Assembly: GCA_015039365.1 (NCBI GenBank)
Contig: WION01000043.1
Span: 1 to 64,000, forward strand
Length of the DNA stretch: 64,000 nucleotides
DNA from: Amanita rubescens
Lineage: Eukaryota; Basidiomycota; Agaricomycetes; Agaricales; Amanitaceae
Reading direction: 5' to 3'
Program-made: the position numbers and the translations under genes
The notes under the pieces: model-generated
Seen by the model: only the letters and a program-made list of their open reading frames with translations
What the model was told of the DNA's origin: nothing
Database searches by the model: none
In this document: positions 34,048 through 47,048 of the stretch, in pieces
Numbering within the stretch: position 1 is the stretch's first letter
Layout of the letters: the number at the start of each line of letters is the position of its first letter

Positions 34048-34754
34048 TTATGATTTTCCTGGCTCTTTCCCTCCCTCACCCTCCTTGAACGAATTCACCA
34101 TTATAATCACGGAAGAAAAGAACAACGAGGTTTGCAGCAGCAACCTTATAAACTTGATCGCGTTTATGGGTCCTTGACAACAGCACCCATCACGGCACTC
34201 GCATTCTTCGTCCTCTTCGTCATCTAAGCCGGGTGCTCTTCCCTCTTCCGTGCGACTATCGGAAACGGCTCCATAAGACTGATAAGACTTCAGTCTCAGT
34301 TGGAGCCTCTCCAAAAGCCCATCGGGTCCTTCCGTTCCTTCTCCGTGCATCAGCGCAGCAAGGCTTCCTGATAACCGCGCAGTCGGGTTCGTAAGTCATA
34401 TCCGAGCTTTGGGGAGAGATTACACTCACCAGGTCGGACACCCTGATCTGGCGTATATCCTATCCAATCCTTGATTTCCGTAATCACTTGCACTGGGAGC
34501 TGAACCAGCACCGCGTTAAGAATCTGACATGGTAGAAACGGGACGAGCGACCAAATCAAGAGAATGAGCGCCGTATATCGAGGGTGATCCGCAGCTGAGT
34601 TGTATACTGTTCAGTGTAATCGATGGTACGCGTGCCAGTGAGATATGTGCATTTGGCTGGTTATGAGAGAAGATCGAAAGTACTTAGAGTATTGACACGA
34701 ACCTTTCTGCAGAGCAGGGTCGATGTAATCCTTGAAAATATGGTTCATATCCAT
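34048..34754 (-). CDS. Small membrane protein family, member E
   Basis: Three exons (34703-34754, 34430-34606, 34048-34367) give 182 residues, both introns in phase 1. The product begins MDMNHIFKDYIDPALQK, then VYNSAADHPRYTALILLIWS, VPFLPCQILNAVLVQLPVQ, a long hydrophilic loop, an acidic Cys cluster (ECECRDGCCCQG) and a last membrane helix (LLLQTSLFFSSVIIMVNSF). The first segment and intron position match member D (VYHIVSKNPRYTALVLMLWS). It is convergent with the hexose transporter: the stop codons are about 40 bp apart. It may be the least rearranged member of the family, away from the 12-19 kb cluster. Function unknown. The Cys cluster could bind metal or be lipid-modified, but that is speculation. 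Confidence 0.7.
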
Positions 34755-36606
34755 GATGGAGGAAGAACAAGTTGAACTTTGTGCACGAGGAACACTGGTT
34801 TTACATGACAGGACGGGAGTTATGGCTACAGGCTGAGGATATATATAACCTAGCTTATCATCTTAGCGTGGGAGACGGAGTTGGACGTGCTTCTCTTACT
34901 GTGCCGCATTTACGTAAATCCGCTGGGGAGTAGGTAGACCAGAAATGGATGATTCTATTGTCAGAAGACCGGTCTAATCAAGCTGGGGTCATATGACGAG
35001 GGAATACTTAGGAGACTGATGCGAAATAGAGACAGATGCGAAACAATATGCCAACGTTGGCAGTGTACAATATGCTCTGAATTGGTTTAGTGGACGTTCT
35101 CGGGCCCCGGCTTTGCGAGCTGCGTAAACTCAATTTTCCGATTTCGATGTTTGTATTGAAAAGATGACTGTCATCTGCATTGATTGACATGGGATATGTT
35201 TGGGCGTACTCGGCACCCGCCGTAATGATTGATTGATGCGCTGTGATGTATATGTCGAAGTCAATGTAAGGCCTTGATTTGCCCAGAATATGTCCGGATA
35301 CTGGATTGTGTCCATTGGTGAGTGACAAAAGAAAGAAGCGGAGAGAAAAGAACCACCACTTACCTCCGACGAAGCCCTCGGCGTTGTAAGGCTCGTCTCC
35401 TCAGATTCACGGACATCCCGAGAACGCGGGCATTAGCGACCTTTCCTCCCTATTCCGCCCCGTGGATTCAGAACATTCAGGAACGCGTTATGTGCCTGAA
35501 GCTGGCTTTGGCGGACGCCATTTCTCTGGACTCCTGTACATTTTTTAGAAGGGGGAATTTACATAGAGTGTGAAGTGTTGGAGGGCTCGAGGCATAGACG
35601 TCAGTACCTCGTACCATTATTTCTATCTGTTTGATTATAGACTGTGTGCTACGGGTGTAATTTAGCCCCACCTCGTTAGCTGGTCCGTCTACAGTGGTGA
35701 AGCACACGGGACTTACGAGACTTATTAATGAGCTCACGGGTCGTATCTCCCATACCCCAACATAGATGCATGAAGATGAAAATACTCAAGAAACAACCTG
35801 ACCGATGACTTCTAAGATAAGCTTAGCTACGTATCATATGCCGACTCCCAGGGTGGTCAGTATAGTACAAGATAATTCTGTTGAGAATAAGGATTCAAGT
35901 GGCGCGAACTGGGTAGCAAGGCTCCGTTCATCAAATATGTAGAATGGGAGAATGCGATTGCTTGGCGCCGATATTCACACTCCATCAGGAGCTGCTGAAC
36001 CCAAGTACCCGTCAGCGCGCGAACCTGTTGCCTGTAAACAGATCCTGAGAGTGGTGGCCATGTTTGCTGAGCACTGGTAGCGATAACGCTCAAGATCCCT
36101 CATCCTGATGCTCGTCCCATTAGATCGTGGACGAATCAAAACTCGCAGCACGCACCGTTAGCCACCAATGATGTTCGCATGTCCTTTCTCGCCCTTAGAT
36201 ACTACCCGGGTGATTCACTATTATTCACACTCTCCATATCGACGGTATGGAATCCAGAAACGCACCATGAACGATGGGCAACAGCAGATGAGTGTCGTAG
36301 GGAACAGAGCGCGAGCGTGACCTAAGTCACGCTCTGGCACGCTTTCCCACCACCGTTGATGGTTGTGGGCCGGGGTCCCTGCCGAGTTTGCCGTCGTCTT
36401 CCCACGGTCGACATTGGGTCGGCACCCTACGGAAGGTACTGTAATCAACTTTTCCTCCGATACAGGCGCAAAAGCGGTTTGCGTAATAGTCAGCATTGCT
36501 ATGTTCGACGAGTATATACCGGCGCATGTAGACAAAGATAGAGACCCATCTAAACCTTTAAGTAAATAAAATATTGTAATGTGTCTACGATAATAGAGGT
36601 AGTAAC
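34755..36606. other. Intergenic region, no gene supported
   Basis: Several minus-strand frames (35008-35328, 35477-35737, 35857-36093) were checked. None has a domain, and the best splice pair found would give a 28-nt intron. No tRNA-like structure was noticed. Confidence 0.4.
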
Positions 36607-37605
36607 CTAGTCTACATTAACTGATTCCCATGTATGCTCCCAGAGTTTCTTTCTTTGCCCATCGTCGCCGAAATAACGTTTGGTGCCCAAGTTTTCGCCG
36701 CGAGAGCCAATTCTCCACGCACCCTGAACACCAGCACTTCCTTCATTCTCCGAGGTGTTGAAAATGCCATGCCACATATATTCCGCGCATTCCTCACCAG
36801 ACACGGTAAAGGGGTAGAACAGGCCAAGCATGGACTTCGATAAAGTTCGCAAAAAAGCAGAGTCGAACCGGGAAATATAAGATGTGCGTACAATCCCAGG
36901 ATACGCATGAATGAATGGAATAGATGGATTTCTCAATGCAAATTCCTGCAGTGGCGGTAAGAATCGGGTCACATTCGACGATTAAGGGACACTCACCTCT
37001 ACCATTAGGTCGTTATACGTCGGGGCGGCACCGCCAGCTGCTGCCACGGAAAATCCCTTCTTCAACCCAAGGTCATCTGAATCAATCGCGATCCCTTTTC
37101 CCGCCCCCAATACCGACACAACCTTCGCTTCCTGACCAGCATCTTTCGCCCTCTGTATGCTAGGAAGCAAATCTTTCGTAAATTTCCACCTCGAATAGTA
37201 GTGCGCTGCAAGTTTCCTATCGATCCCTTCGGGTGTCTCGTCTCGATCTTTCATACTGAAAAACCCAGGAGACATGACAAGGAAGTTAACCGTAGGGTAT
37301 CGCCGAAGAAGCTGCTTCGTGACGGTATCGACGTTCTTCATGAGTGTGACGTCGCACTGTATAAACTCGTGCGTAAAGTTGTTCTCGGAAGCGTTGGATT
37401 TGGGAAAGGACGCAAGTATAGACTCTGCAGCGTCACGGTTCCGACCGATGAGGACGATATGTGCGTTGCCTTTTGTATAGCGAGCGAATGTTTCCGCCAT
37501 GCCACGTCCTATCCCTGAGGTTCCACCGACGAATATGGCGACGAGTGCTTGAGGCAAGATGTGTGAAGCATTGGAAGTGCGGATGGCTGCTAATGATGAG
37601 AACAT
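36607..37605 (-). CDS. Short-chain dehydrogenase/reductase with atypical active site
   Basis: Two exons (36998-37605 approximately, and 36607-36945) give about 315 residues. The start at the ATG 37605 (MFSSLAAIRTSN) matches family N-termini. An in-frame ATG at 37806 would add 67 residues. Rossmann motif VGGTSGIGRGMAETFAR, then HIVLIGRNRDAA, FIQCDVTLMKNV, NFLVMSPGF, VVSVLGAG and FIHAYPGIVRTSY. The place of the usual YxxxK reads TYNDLM, so the catalytic Lys is absent. Similar fungal SDR-like proteins of this group also appear to lack it. The enzyme may be inactive or use another residue. Cofactor binding looks intact. GACGCGTGAC lies about 126 bp upstream of the start. Confidence 0.85.
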
Positions 37606-38688
37606 GGTCGATCTGTAAAGGACGAGGATAGCGGTGGTGAGGGCTACTGCGTGGAAAATAATCATAATAAAGCGCATACCAGCGGTTGATATATAAATGA
37701 GGGTACCGGTTAATGCGACTCGGCCGAAGCGACGCGTGACATGCCTCGCATACGTCACACGGCTTAAATGGTACCGATTTTGAGCTGCGTCCTGGTCATC
37801 GCCCATGCGTCATCATATCCAAGAGAATGAGCGGCAGCCGTTCACGCGTTCACGTGTTGGACGATGATGAATTGATGTGGTGTTGTGCCGAGAAAAGTTT
37901 TAGCTTGATTTCTAAAGCGGAGTTTGTAAATGCGCTCAACGTCATCGTTTTGCAACTTCGCATCGTTGATTCACCGTTGCCTCTGAGCGACACCCGACAA
38001 TCTTTCTGGAGAAATTGGTGCAGCCCTGACCGTCGACTCGACAAATCTCTGGTCCATCTCCGACAGTTGTTCACGATAGATGTCTTGATCAACTCCTCTT
38101 CTCAAAGCTTGCGTCCAACACCCAACTTCCAGTCAGTCCACATCGTTCAAACCGCATCGTTTATTCACGTTTCAGGTGCCCGATTCTTGAGCTATCCACG
38201 GTCTCTTATCGATAGTGCCACCCCATCCTCAACCTCAAGCAGATCATGTTCGACTGGTAATTTACTGCCAACGTCTCGATGCTTGACGCCATTTTCCAAA
38301 CCTTGGTTGTGCTGAGAGGTTCCGCATGAGAAGCGGGTCACCATCGGTTGAACCCTGGCCACAGGCCGACTTAGATGAGAGATAAAAATAAGGAGACGTC
38401 CTTCTCCTGCTGCTGACGTTTGCTGAGCATGTAGAAGTACAACCACCTTGGCTGTATTGGATAGCGGGTACGTTTATATACTTGTTTTCCGTGAGGCGAA
38501 TTGGTTTACATGCGATAAAAGACAATACTGGGAGTGATACCAACCATTTTCCCAAAGCAGAACAGGCGCAAGACTCGTGGCAACCAATAGAGGGAAGAAC
38601 ATAAAGAACACAGTGAATTCAGAACTACAACGAACAAGGTAAAGGGCAGGTCTGCTACGCGATTTGATTTTTTCTGACGACGCTATGA
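37606..38688. other. Intergenic region
   Basis: A plus-strand frame at 37827-38315 is open for 162 codons but has no domain and skewed Ser/Thr/Leu content. I treat it as chance. Confidence 0.4.
37731..37740. promoter_or_regulatory. GACGCGTGAC element upstream of the SDR
   Basis: Copy of the motif also seen at 15588, 49903 and 56914. Confidence 0.3.
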
Positions 38689-39241
38689 CTACGGTGTGTA
38701 GATAAACGCAGCAATTCCCTCATAAGTGTATCCATCATTCGCAACAGCGTTATCCTTCTCAGCGGCACCCATGGTGTAGAAATGGTCGGTGCCTCCGCCA
38801 CTATATAGACGAAAAAGAGGCTGACAGCCGCACCTCCCGTCGGGGTAGACAAATCCAGTGATGCCTTCGTTACTGTACCCGAGGTTACGAATAGCGTTGT
38901 CCCTCTCGGAGGCGTTGGTGGTATAAAAATGGTCTGTGGCGCCTGGGCTGTACATCCTGTAGAGGGGAATGGTGCCAGCTTGTTGGTCGGGGAAGATGCG
39001 ACCGACAACGCCCTCGAAAGTGTACCCGAGATTGTGGACAGCATTGTTCATCTCGGCGGCATTGGTAGTGTAGAAGTGGTCTATAGCCGATGGGCTGTAG
39101 GCTCTGAGGAGGGATATGGCTCTGGAAGGGTTTCCACCGTGACCATCACCCGCAACAGCGTAGGACTATGTGAAGTGAAATTAGAGTCCACGCCACGTGT
39201 GAGTGGGGGAACTTGGCACACACCTCGAGCTCGGATGACAT
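38689..39241 (-). CDS. DUF5648-repeat protein
   Basis: Two exons (39224-39241 and 38689-39165, joined in phase 0) give about 164 residues. It consists of three related repeats of about 45 residues, each with LYRMYSPGATDHFYTTNA-like sequence followed by NLGYTFEG / NLGYSNEG / NDGYTYEG and a short VxGRIFPD / ITGFVYPD / IAAFIYTP strand. This is the DUF5648 repeat, found in many fungal and bacterial proteins and often linked to carbohydrate or surface binding. There is no signal peptide, so the protein is probably cytosolic. This short form, made only of repeats, may act as a lectin-like protein (inference). Imperfect direct repeats lie 150-330 bp upstream. Confidence 0.85.
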
Positions 39242-39390
39242 AGCGAGAGTGGAATCAAATTATCAACACAGGGAGAAGGGATGGGGATGAGGGAAGGTGG
39301 CGACTCAATTTTATAATGGTCAGTCGTGACCAGAACCAAACAACTAGTTACGGTCAAATGACCGTCAGACTAATATCGTTCCCTAGAGCC

Positions 39391-39574
39391 TCCTTAGTGA
39401 CGGCAGTTTCCAGTTATCATTCTGTTGGACGAGACGCAAATGCAATGCCCCCTATATGTACATGTACACTAGACACGAGACAGCTTCCTTAGTGACGGCA
39501 GTTTCCAGTTATCATGGGAACATTGTCCACGGTTGTCGGACGAATTTGCCTACACAATGCCCCCTATATGTAGT
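39391..39574. repeat. Imperfect direct repeats upstream of the DUF5648 gene
   Basis: TCCTTAGTGACGGCAGTTTC begins at 39391 and at 39486. CAATGCCCCCTATATGTA ends both units (39443 and 39555). The spacing differs because the second unit has a 17-bp insertion between the two shared blocks. Confidence 0.75.
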
Positions 39575-39650
39575 GACTGGAAGTCGAGGTAGCTTCCATT
39601 CAACTTTTCGACTCATGCATGCCAGGTTGTACTACTAGTATAATAATTGG

Positions 39651-39694
39651 CCTCGGACCTTACCACGTGAAGTGGTGGCCCACAACCCACAAGT
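39651..39694 (+). repeat. Short dispersed repeat, copy 2
   Basis: Matches 1654-1696; see that entry. Confidence 0.6.
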
Positions 39695-42575
39695 GTTGAA
39701 AAGCCATGCCACATATATTCAGCAGATTAACTTGGGGTAGAGCCAAGCACTGACTTGATGCAATACGAGATCAGTCACGCAGCTGACGTTACAGTGCCGA
39801 GAGTCTAGTTTAAAGCGGAGTTTGTTTGCTAGCCTTGCCGGTTTCTGGTGGCCTGACTCACGTACAGGCTAACCGTGGATTCAGGTATACCCTTCTTCAA
39901 GTTGAGCGGCACTATACCATCAAAGATCTCTTTCTAAACCTGCCCACCATCGGCATCGACTCAAGAAGATGCTCCCATTTGCGGTTGAATCTGATCGTGT
40001 TGTGAGCGAAAGAATCTTTCATTCGTCACTTGATCAACTCGTCAGGCCACTTTGGGCAAGTAAGTGGAGTTTCCTGATTGCACAGTGAGCTGAATTATTT
40101 GCCACAGTGGTTCCCAAACTACTGTCGGCGATGTGAGTTGAATCACGAGATCAGAAGGTGTTCGTTGTGCCCCAGATTGGCCGCTTGGATTTCCATGAAT
40201 CACTGACCACGACGAAGGGGAAATCTCGCTCAACATTAACCGAATCTTAATCGCCTAACCCTAGTTGGGCATCCCATGACCACGACGGAGGATTCCGCCA
40301 CTGTGACGCGATAGGCCCAGCCCATGATAGCCTTCCGCTACGAATGCGGAACTGCAAGCTGAGCCTTGTCTTAAGAAAACAACGGTTAATAGTGTATACC
40401 TCGTATAAAGGAATCAGATCAGGAAGGCGAGGAACACGCATAAGCAGGAATTGAAGGCGACCATGTCTACTCCCTACTCCTCGCCGAGCGCGCATGCTCT
40501 ACGAAAGGTACGCCTTGATGATCTCAGTGTAGGTATATGCCCAAGAATTCTTTCCCTACACCATCATTCATTCCCACTCTTTCCTTGCTTAAACACGGTG
40601 ATCGCATCTCGAAGTGAGCAACGACAAATAACAATGATCAGAAAAATGAGAGACAACGAGTTACGACAGACATTCAAGTTGAGCAACGGAGCATCGTCCT
40701 GCGGGTTGGCGTTATTCGCGGTGAGCTTGTCAGTTCTGCGCAGCACCGCTTTATCGCCAAAGATGATATAACCACGTCAGGGTATTTGAACAACTCTAAC
40801 TAGAATAGATGATACGTGTAACAATTGGCGTTTTGAAGCGCCATAACCTCCACCCTAGCAACAACTGCGTTATACTTTCTAGTAGTACCACGTTTGCGAG
40901 TCAAATATCGTCTCGAGACTCAAGCGTTCTGTGAAGCAAGCATAGTAGTGGCCGATCTTTAGGGAGCGGAAAAGCTAACATGAAATGGCAAGGTTACGAA
41001 ATGCCCCGCAAACCAACGGCTTATGTACTAAAGCTCGCCAGCCTAGGGACCGTTCGCGTTCACGGCCTTCACTATCTATCTTTACACAATGTTTCGTAAG
41101 TTTCAGCAATGTTTCCGACAGTTATTATCTAAAGTACGCAATCCCTGTTTCAGTTGTCAAAGTTGATAGATCTGATCAATGTTAGCAGAATATGCATTGC
41201 TGCATTGTCGTATATGCATACGAAGTTTGTATGATGGGTCACCCTTTGGTCGAGACGAACCTGAAGCTTCTTATTCCCGAAGCGGCCGAATTGCACCGGT
41301 TTCGAAATGAACTGGTTCTCGCGGTTCTCTACAAGCTTTCCGAGGGGGTGAGTGCTAGTGGCAGAGACGTTAACGAAGTAGCGCTAGTTAATGCTCTCTC
41401 GATGATGTTAATAGCCTAGGTTCACAAGTTAAATCGAACCAGCTGTCCAGCCCGCGGGTGCAATTGCGCCAGATACACGCCAAGAGTAGAGGGGGAAGCT
41501 GACCAGAAGCAATCACCTTAAACTAGCTTCTGTACATGTGCTTCTCAGGCACGTCCATGGGGCTGGACTATATCCAATCTTGCATCATCATCCGAGCGTT
41601 GTATTTTCGTACGTGCTTCCCAATACTTTTTCATGGGTTCCAAAGACTTCATCGACGTTCAAGGACGGGTTTCGAAGACGATAGGGTTGACTTCATTTCC
41701 GAAAGGCTCCAAAAATTGTGCTCGTGTAGATGTGCGCCGCCTTCATTTTTCAAAGTGTATGAAGGCTATAAATAACCCGATGGTTGCCGTGGGATATGCG
41801 GCACCTTATCAGGTCAGAAGTCCGTGTCACTGACAAAGGAAGCAAATGTTAGTATGATCACCAATGGGTGTGGATTTGTAAAATTGCAAGGCTGTCGCAT
41901 GTGATTATACTGGAATGGCACATGGTGGTGTAGTGGAGATGTTGGAACGTGATATTTCGCAGTGATAGTCATCAAACGGAATAACGCCGGCCCGGTGACA
42001 CTTACCACGGTTTGACGGTAACGTGGCGTTTGTTTACGTCCACTTGAACAGAAATCTTTATCTCCTTATCATTTTGTATCGCAGGCTTTCACCTCCGTCA
42101 TAAAACCATTTCAGGCTGGATGGATTAGCTGGAAGCAAGAGCGGCTATACGGCCTTCTATTGTCATTCGACTAGTGCCTTTGTCGTCACGGTGACAGCGA
42201 TCTACGTAAACGTTGACGGTATGGACGATAACCTACAGTATCGTCCGTTCTAAATGCGCTGAGCTGGTCCGGCTAGCCATGTGCTTCCGAATCTTGATGC
42301 CTCCGTATCTCTGGTGGAACCGGAACTCGTGGCGCCTACCATTGCATCAAAGTCCAAGGTCAAGACAGACGACATTCTTGCTCACGTGGTTCAACTAAAA
42401 ACTGAATTGAGCTCCATAACGAGCCCAGATGATTTCATTTCAGGCTTGACACCAAGGGTCATTCCACATGTAGGGATTGATCAGTGATCACCTCATAAAG
42501 CTTAGAACGCGTCTCAGCTGTCAGCGGCTTCTTTCCCCCTCCTGAGACCCCGTCCTTCCTCCTCCGTTGGTCACC
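39695..42575. other. Long region without a confirmed gene
   Basis: About 2.9 kb. Short protein-like stretches occur on the plus strand (near 40632-40770, KNERQRVTTDIQVEQR; 41239-41419, PEAAELHRFRNELVLAVLYK; 42310-42487, KVKTDDILAHVVQLKTELSS), but none joins to a start or a known domain. They may be remains of one degraded gene. The last 100 bases hold the peptide-transporter promoter. Confidence 0.4.
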
Positions 42576-44969
42576 ATGGACGGTCTCCAGCCTAGCACCA
42601 CCATCGCCATTGCGGAATTTGGAGACGCTGGTAAACATTACGGAATTCGGGATGAGAAGACTGCAGAAGACGGGTCAGAGAAGTATGAGCTGGACGGGAT
42701 TCATGACGGCTTAGTATTTCCGACTGAAGAGGAACGAGCAACTCTGAGAAGAGTCCCCGATTCCATTCCATGGAGCGCCTACCGTACGTCCTGGTTCTAC
42801 TCTTTTCATGTCATATCCCTCAATCGAACTCTGCAGTCATCGCGGTTATTGAATTGGCCGAACGCTTCTCTGTCCGTGTCTTTCCTTATCGTCGTTCCCA
42901 CAACTAACGGAACCCCACTCAGTTTTACGGTTCCTCCGTCGTCTTTGTGAGTTGTCACTTTTTTCTACAATGTTGAACCCTCCCTGATGGTAATCCACAG
43001 GTAAACTTCATTCAACAACCACTCCCTCCGGGTTCTCACACCGGTGCTGGAGGTAAAGACGGTCAATCAGGTGCCCTAAACCTTGGCCAACAAGCTTCTA
43101 CCGGTCTCACGACGTTTTATCAGTTCTGGTAAGTTTTTCACATGCCCGTTCCATATGCGGTTTGACATTGACATCAATTTTCCGAACCTGAAGGTGCTAC
43201 GTAACGCCTCTCCTCGGAGCTTGGATTGCAGACACGTATCTCGGGCGATTCAATACAGTTTGCGTCGCTGTTGCTATAGCTCTTGTCGGCCACATCATCC
43301 TCATCATCTCAGCCGTTCCTGGGGTTATCGAGCATAGCCACAATGCGAGCGCTGCATTTGCCGTCGCGATCATCGTTACCGGATTGGGTACTGGCCTTTT
43401 CAAGGCCAACATCTCCCCTCTCATAGCTGAACAATATCGTCGTACGAAGCTCTTCATCAGGGAGGGAAAAAATGGAGAACGTGTCATCGTCGACCCCGTC
43501 TTGACCGTATCCAGCATATACATGGTATGTTCTCAGGCTATCTATACATACACTGGTTACAATCTGATCGACTGTCGATCAGTACTTTTATTTGTTCATT
43601 AACATTGGCGCTCTCGTCGGACAAATCGGCATGACGTACTCCGAAAAGGTACTTACCATCCGGGTTTATTTTTGTCAATTCATTTTATTAACTGATGCCG
43701 CACTAGTATGTCGGATTTTGGTTGGCGTATACTCTCCCTACGATCGTTTTCATGTTATGCCCCATCATCCTTTTGATTGGCCGGAAACGGTACATCCGCT
43801 CACCGCCAACTGGTTCAGTGTTATCCGCTGCAATGAAGTTGTGGTGGTTGGCAGCAAAAGGAAGATGGTCTTGGAATCCTGTACGGCTCTGGAACAACCT
43901 CACTGCATCCGATTTCTGGGATAGCGCCAAGCCTAGCCGTCTGGCGGTGAAACCATCGTGGATGACGTTTGATGATAATTGGGTAGACGAGGTTGGACGT
44001 GGGTTCGCCGCTTGTGGAGTTTTCTTGTGGTACCCGATCTATTGTACGAGCCCGCGTTTCCTTCCTGTGACATATGGTTAACGGTTATGAATAGGGCTGA
44101 CGTATAACCAGTTGAACAACAACCTTACGTCGCAGGCTGCAACGATGAGCACTCACGGGCTTCCCAACGACGTTCTGTCCAACCTTGACCCCTTCGCGCT
44201 GATCATCTTTATTCCCATCTTTGATCTTATCGTACGTCATTTGGTTGTTGGCTTCTTCTATTCTCTTTATTGACGCGTGCATAGATATATCCTTTCTTCC
44301 GGTACATAGGCTTGAACTTTTCGGCTTTGAAGAAGATCACGGCGGGTTTCTTCACTGGTGCCATGTCTATGGTCTGGGCAGCAGGTAAAGTGTCTTTCAT
44401 ACATAATCACCATAACAAGGCTAAACTCGGGATTTTAGTCGTGCAACACTACATTTACAAGGTACGCTATTCTCATTCCACCCACCTAGCCTTGATTTTG
44501 ATTCTGTCATAGACCAGTCCTTGTGGTTACCAAGCCGGAGCATGTGTCGCTCCTCAAGTCTCCCCACTCAACGTCTGGATCCAATCCGGATCGTAAGTCC
44601 GCCCTTCCCTTCCCCCCAGCAACCCCAAACTCTGACATCCGCACCAGATACATCCTCATCGCATTCAGCGAAATCTTCGCGTCCATCACAGGCCTCGAAT
44701 ACGCCTTTACCAAAGCGCCTCGAAACATGAAATCCCTCGTCATGGCTGTCTTTTTGTTCATGTCCGCCCTTAGCTCCGCCCTTGGAGAGGCGTTTGTCAG
44801 TCTTTCGACTGACCCCCTGCTTGTGTGGAATTATGGCGTTATGGGCGTTCTCGCTGGGATATCTGGCGTCTTCTTTTGGATTCACGTCCGAAAGCTGGAT
44901 CAGCAGGAGGATGCTCTCAATAATCTGGCTGATGGCCATTTTGGAGATGAAGTTGAAGTTACCCATTAA
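42576..44969 (+). CDS. PTR2: PTR2-type peptide transporter (POT family)
   Basis: Proton-coupled di/tripeptide importer of the plasma membrane. Twelve exons can be joined from ATG 42576 to the stop at 44967-44969, giving close to 600 residues. The POT signature ELAERFSFYG is in the first helix. Then come VNFIQQPLPPGS, GLTTFYQFW, PLLGAWIADTYLGRFNTV, TGLGTGLFKANISPLIAEQY, YFYLFINIGALVGQIG, VGFWLAYTLPT and WYPIYWLTYNQLNNNLTSQA. The C-terminal half has PIFDLIIYPFFRYIGLNFS, FASITGLEYAFTKAPRNMKS and ALGEAF, all typical of fungal Ptr2. The hydrophilic N-terminus is normal for the family. Introns are 45-60 nt and in phase. No damage was seen. It sits among two other nutrient transporters (32.2 and 47.0 kb). 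Confidence 0.93.
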
Positions 44970-45169
44970 GGCATTCGATTTTATGTGACTTTTTTTTTTT
45001 TTTTTTGCTTGATCTTGTTGGGTGGTTGTGGTTCTTGTAACAGTTGTGAAAGAGTAAAACGAGTGTACATGTAATGATTATGATTCAGAATCTGTACAAA
45101 CGAGTAAAACATGATGTGGATGTTACGGGGTACATGGGACTCCAGATAAGGAAATCAACGAGGAAAGGG

Positions 45170-46517
45170 TCAAGAACCTTGAGCGGCGTATCCTCTAAGA
45201 TATGATATTTCCCAGTATGCATTGTTGTACGTAGATCCAGGACCGATGACATTGTCGTTTACCTATAAGGACTATTCAGTCATTGTGCTTTCCTATTGTA
45301 TAGAGGGCAACTTACGCAAGAGTTTGTTCGAGTGTGGCAAGTGGAGTCGTAGATCCAGGGTACTCCAGCCCTGTTCGTGAAAACGAAGAAACGAAAAAGG
45401 TGATTTGGTGAGTTACGGATGCAGGGATGAGGAAAAAAGAGGAAAATTACCAATCACCGCATAGGGTCGTTGTGAACAAGAGCTGTTGAGGTGCAAAGAA
45501 TTCATTGTAATCGCAGGTTGAGCTAGAGTACGCAGCACTAGGTGGTCCCCATGTCGACGTGTCGAGAGTAGATGTAGACGTTGCAGTCTGAAGGTTTTCC
45601 GGGACATTAGGTCGCTATGTAACACGAATCGCGTGAGATAGAGCCGAATTTAAATGTACCCTGGGTAGGACTCACGCTCCAGAACCATATATAAACGCCC
45701 GACACGTCAAGTTGAGCCGCATACACGCCTCCTCCTGCTTGTGCGAAGCCCGCACCGTAGCTGTTTGCTTTTGTCTCTGCTACGACGCATCCAGCCGGTA
45801 CTGAGCAATCGGTACCTACATGATGTGTCCGGTGTGCGAACTACTGGTGTCTATCTTGCAGCCCGGAGTGGTGTGCAATACGTATTGGTTGTGGTTCATC
45901 AAGTTGACGGCTTCGATGATATCGATTTCACCGCCATCTGGCCAGGTAACGTCTGCGCCTCTTGTCCAAAATGAGGGCCAGACCTGTTAAGGAACGGTTA
46001 TGGGTGACGTGAATGACAGGAGGTGGAATCTCACTGAGCAGCCGTAAGGTATGTGAAGTAGATCGATCACGATGAGGCTTCCGGCGCCGTACGAGTCCTG
46101 GGATGTGATTCTGACCTGCAGCAACAACGTTAACGCGTGAATTCAAGAAACGAACGTGATGAAAGTCGTACCGAAGCTCGGTTGACCACGGATGCTGGTG
46201 CGATGTACGTCGTGTCGTCGACTCTCATGATAGCGTTGCCCGCCGAATTCACGGTCGCAAGGCCGCTGGACATGGCATCTTGGCGATCCAGATACGTCAC
46301 ATTTCCTGTGCGCGACAGCGTAAGTACCAGCATTGGGAATTCAATACGTGTAACGCTTACCCCAAGTCGTGTTATCGACATTGCCGTAAAAATCCCATCT
46401 GTCAAAGAACGAGCTGCCGCTGTATTCGCGGAGGAGTGAATAGACTGCTCCGGCCGGGGCAACTAGGTTAGTTGCCAGCAGGAAAAACGGGAAGGCTAAG
46501 AATTGCCTGTAACCCAT
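45170..46517 (-). CDS. GH16 beta-glucanase-like protein
   Basis: Secreted family-16 glycoside hydrolase (endo-1,3(4)-beta-glucanase group) acting on cell-wall glucans. Start ATG 46517 with a signal peptide (MGYRQFLAFPFFLLATNL), then YSLLREYSGSSFFDRWDF, LHIPYGCS, VWPSFWTRG, the catalytic motif GGEIDIIEAVN (ExDxxE), LHTTPGC, NSYGAGFAQAGGGVYAAQLD, VYIWFWSRPNVP, LCGDW and VIGPGSTYNNAYWEISYLRG, about eight exons. Problem: after LHTTPGCKIDT the frame reaches TAG at 45817-45819. The frame is restored either by a 29-nt GT-AG intron (45816-45844), unusually short, or by assuming a one-base indel. All active-site residues lie before this point. Confidence 0.85.
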
Positions 46518-47048
46518 TTTTTAATGGTGTGCGGGATCGAATTGGGAAGCAAGTAGAACTTCTACGAATGCTTGTTTGTCTTGGGAATGTTATGGAGGAG
46601 CTAGTCCTTTTAGGGTGGTTTGTAATTCCGTCATGTGAGTTCCATCAATGAGGGTTTGATGGGTTGAACCAAAGCACCCCGTGTGTGCTGCCAGTGAAAG
46701 CAAAGAGGTTCTTAAGTAGAACCAAGTGAGGCCGCCATTCAAGTTCTAGTAGTTCTAATTATAGGTAGGTATGGCAATTTTAGGTCAATTGAAACTCAGT
46801 TCGCTACTCACCGCCCACATCCCCGGAGGCGCATGGGCATATAGCTTCCGTTCTGTTACTCTTCCCCCAAATGCCCCAGTCTGACCGATCCAGGTCACCA
46901 CGATGCGGGTGCTATGTCTACTCTTTCACGCGGGCGCAGCCAGGCTTTGTCAAGGTTCTATCCATAACATCGTTTCGGGAAGGAATATGCCGTGTGCTGT
47001 AACACTTCGCTTTTAAGGAGACCTTGCTCATCGGAAGCAATCCCACCC
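46518..47048. other. Divergent promoter region, GH16 / amino-acid transporter
   Basis: About 530 bp between divergent genes. No motif stands out by eye. Confidence 0.4.
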
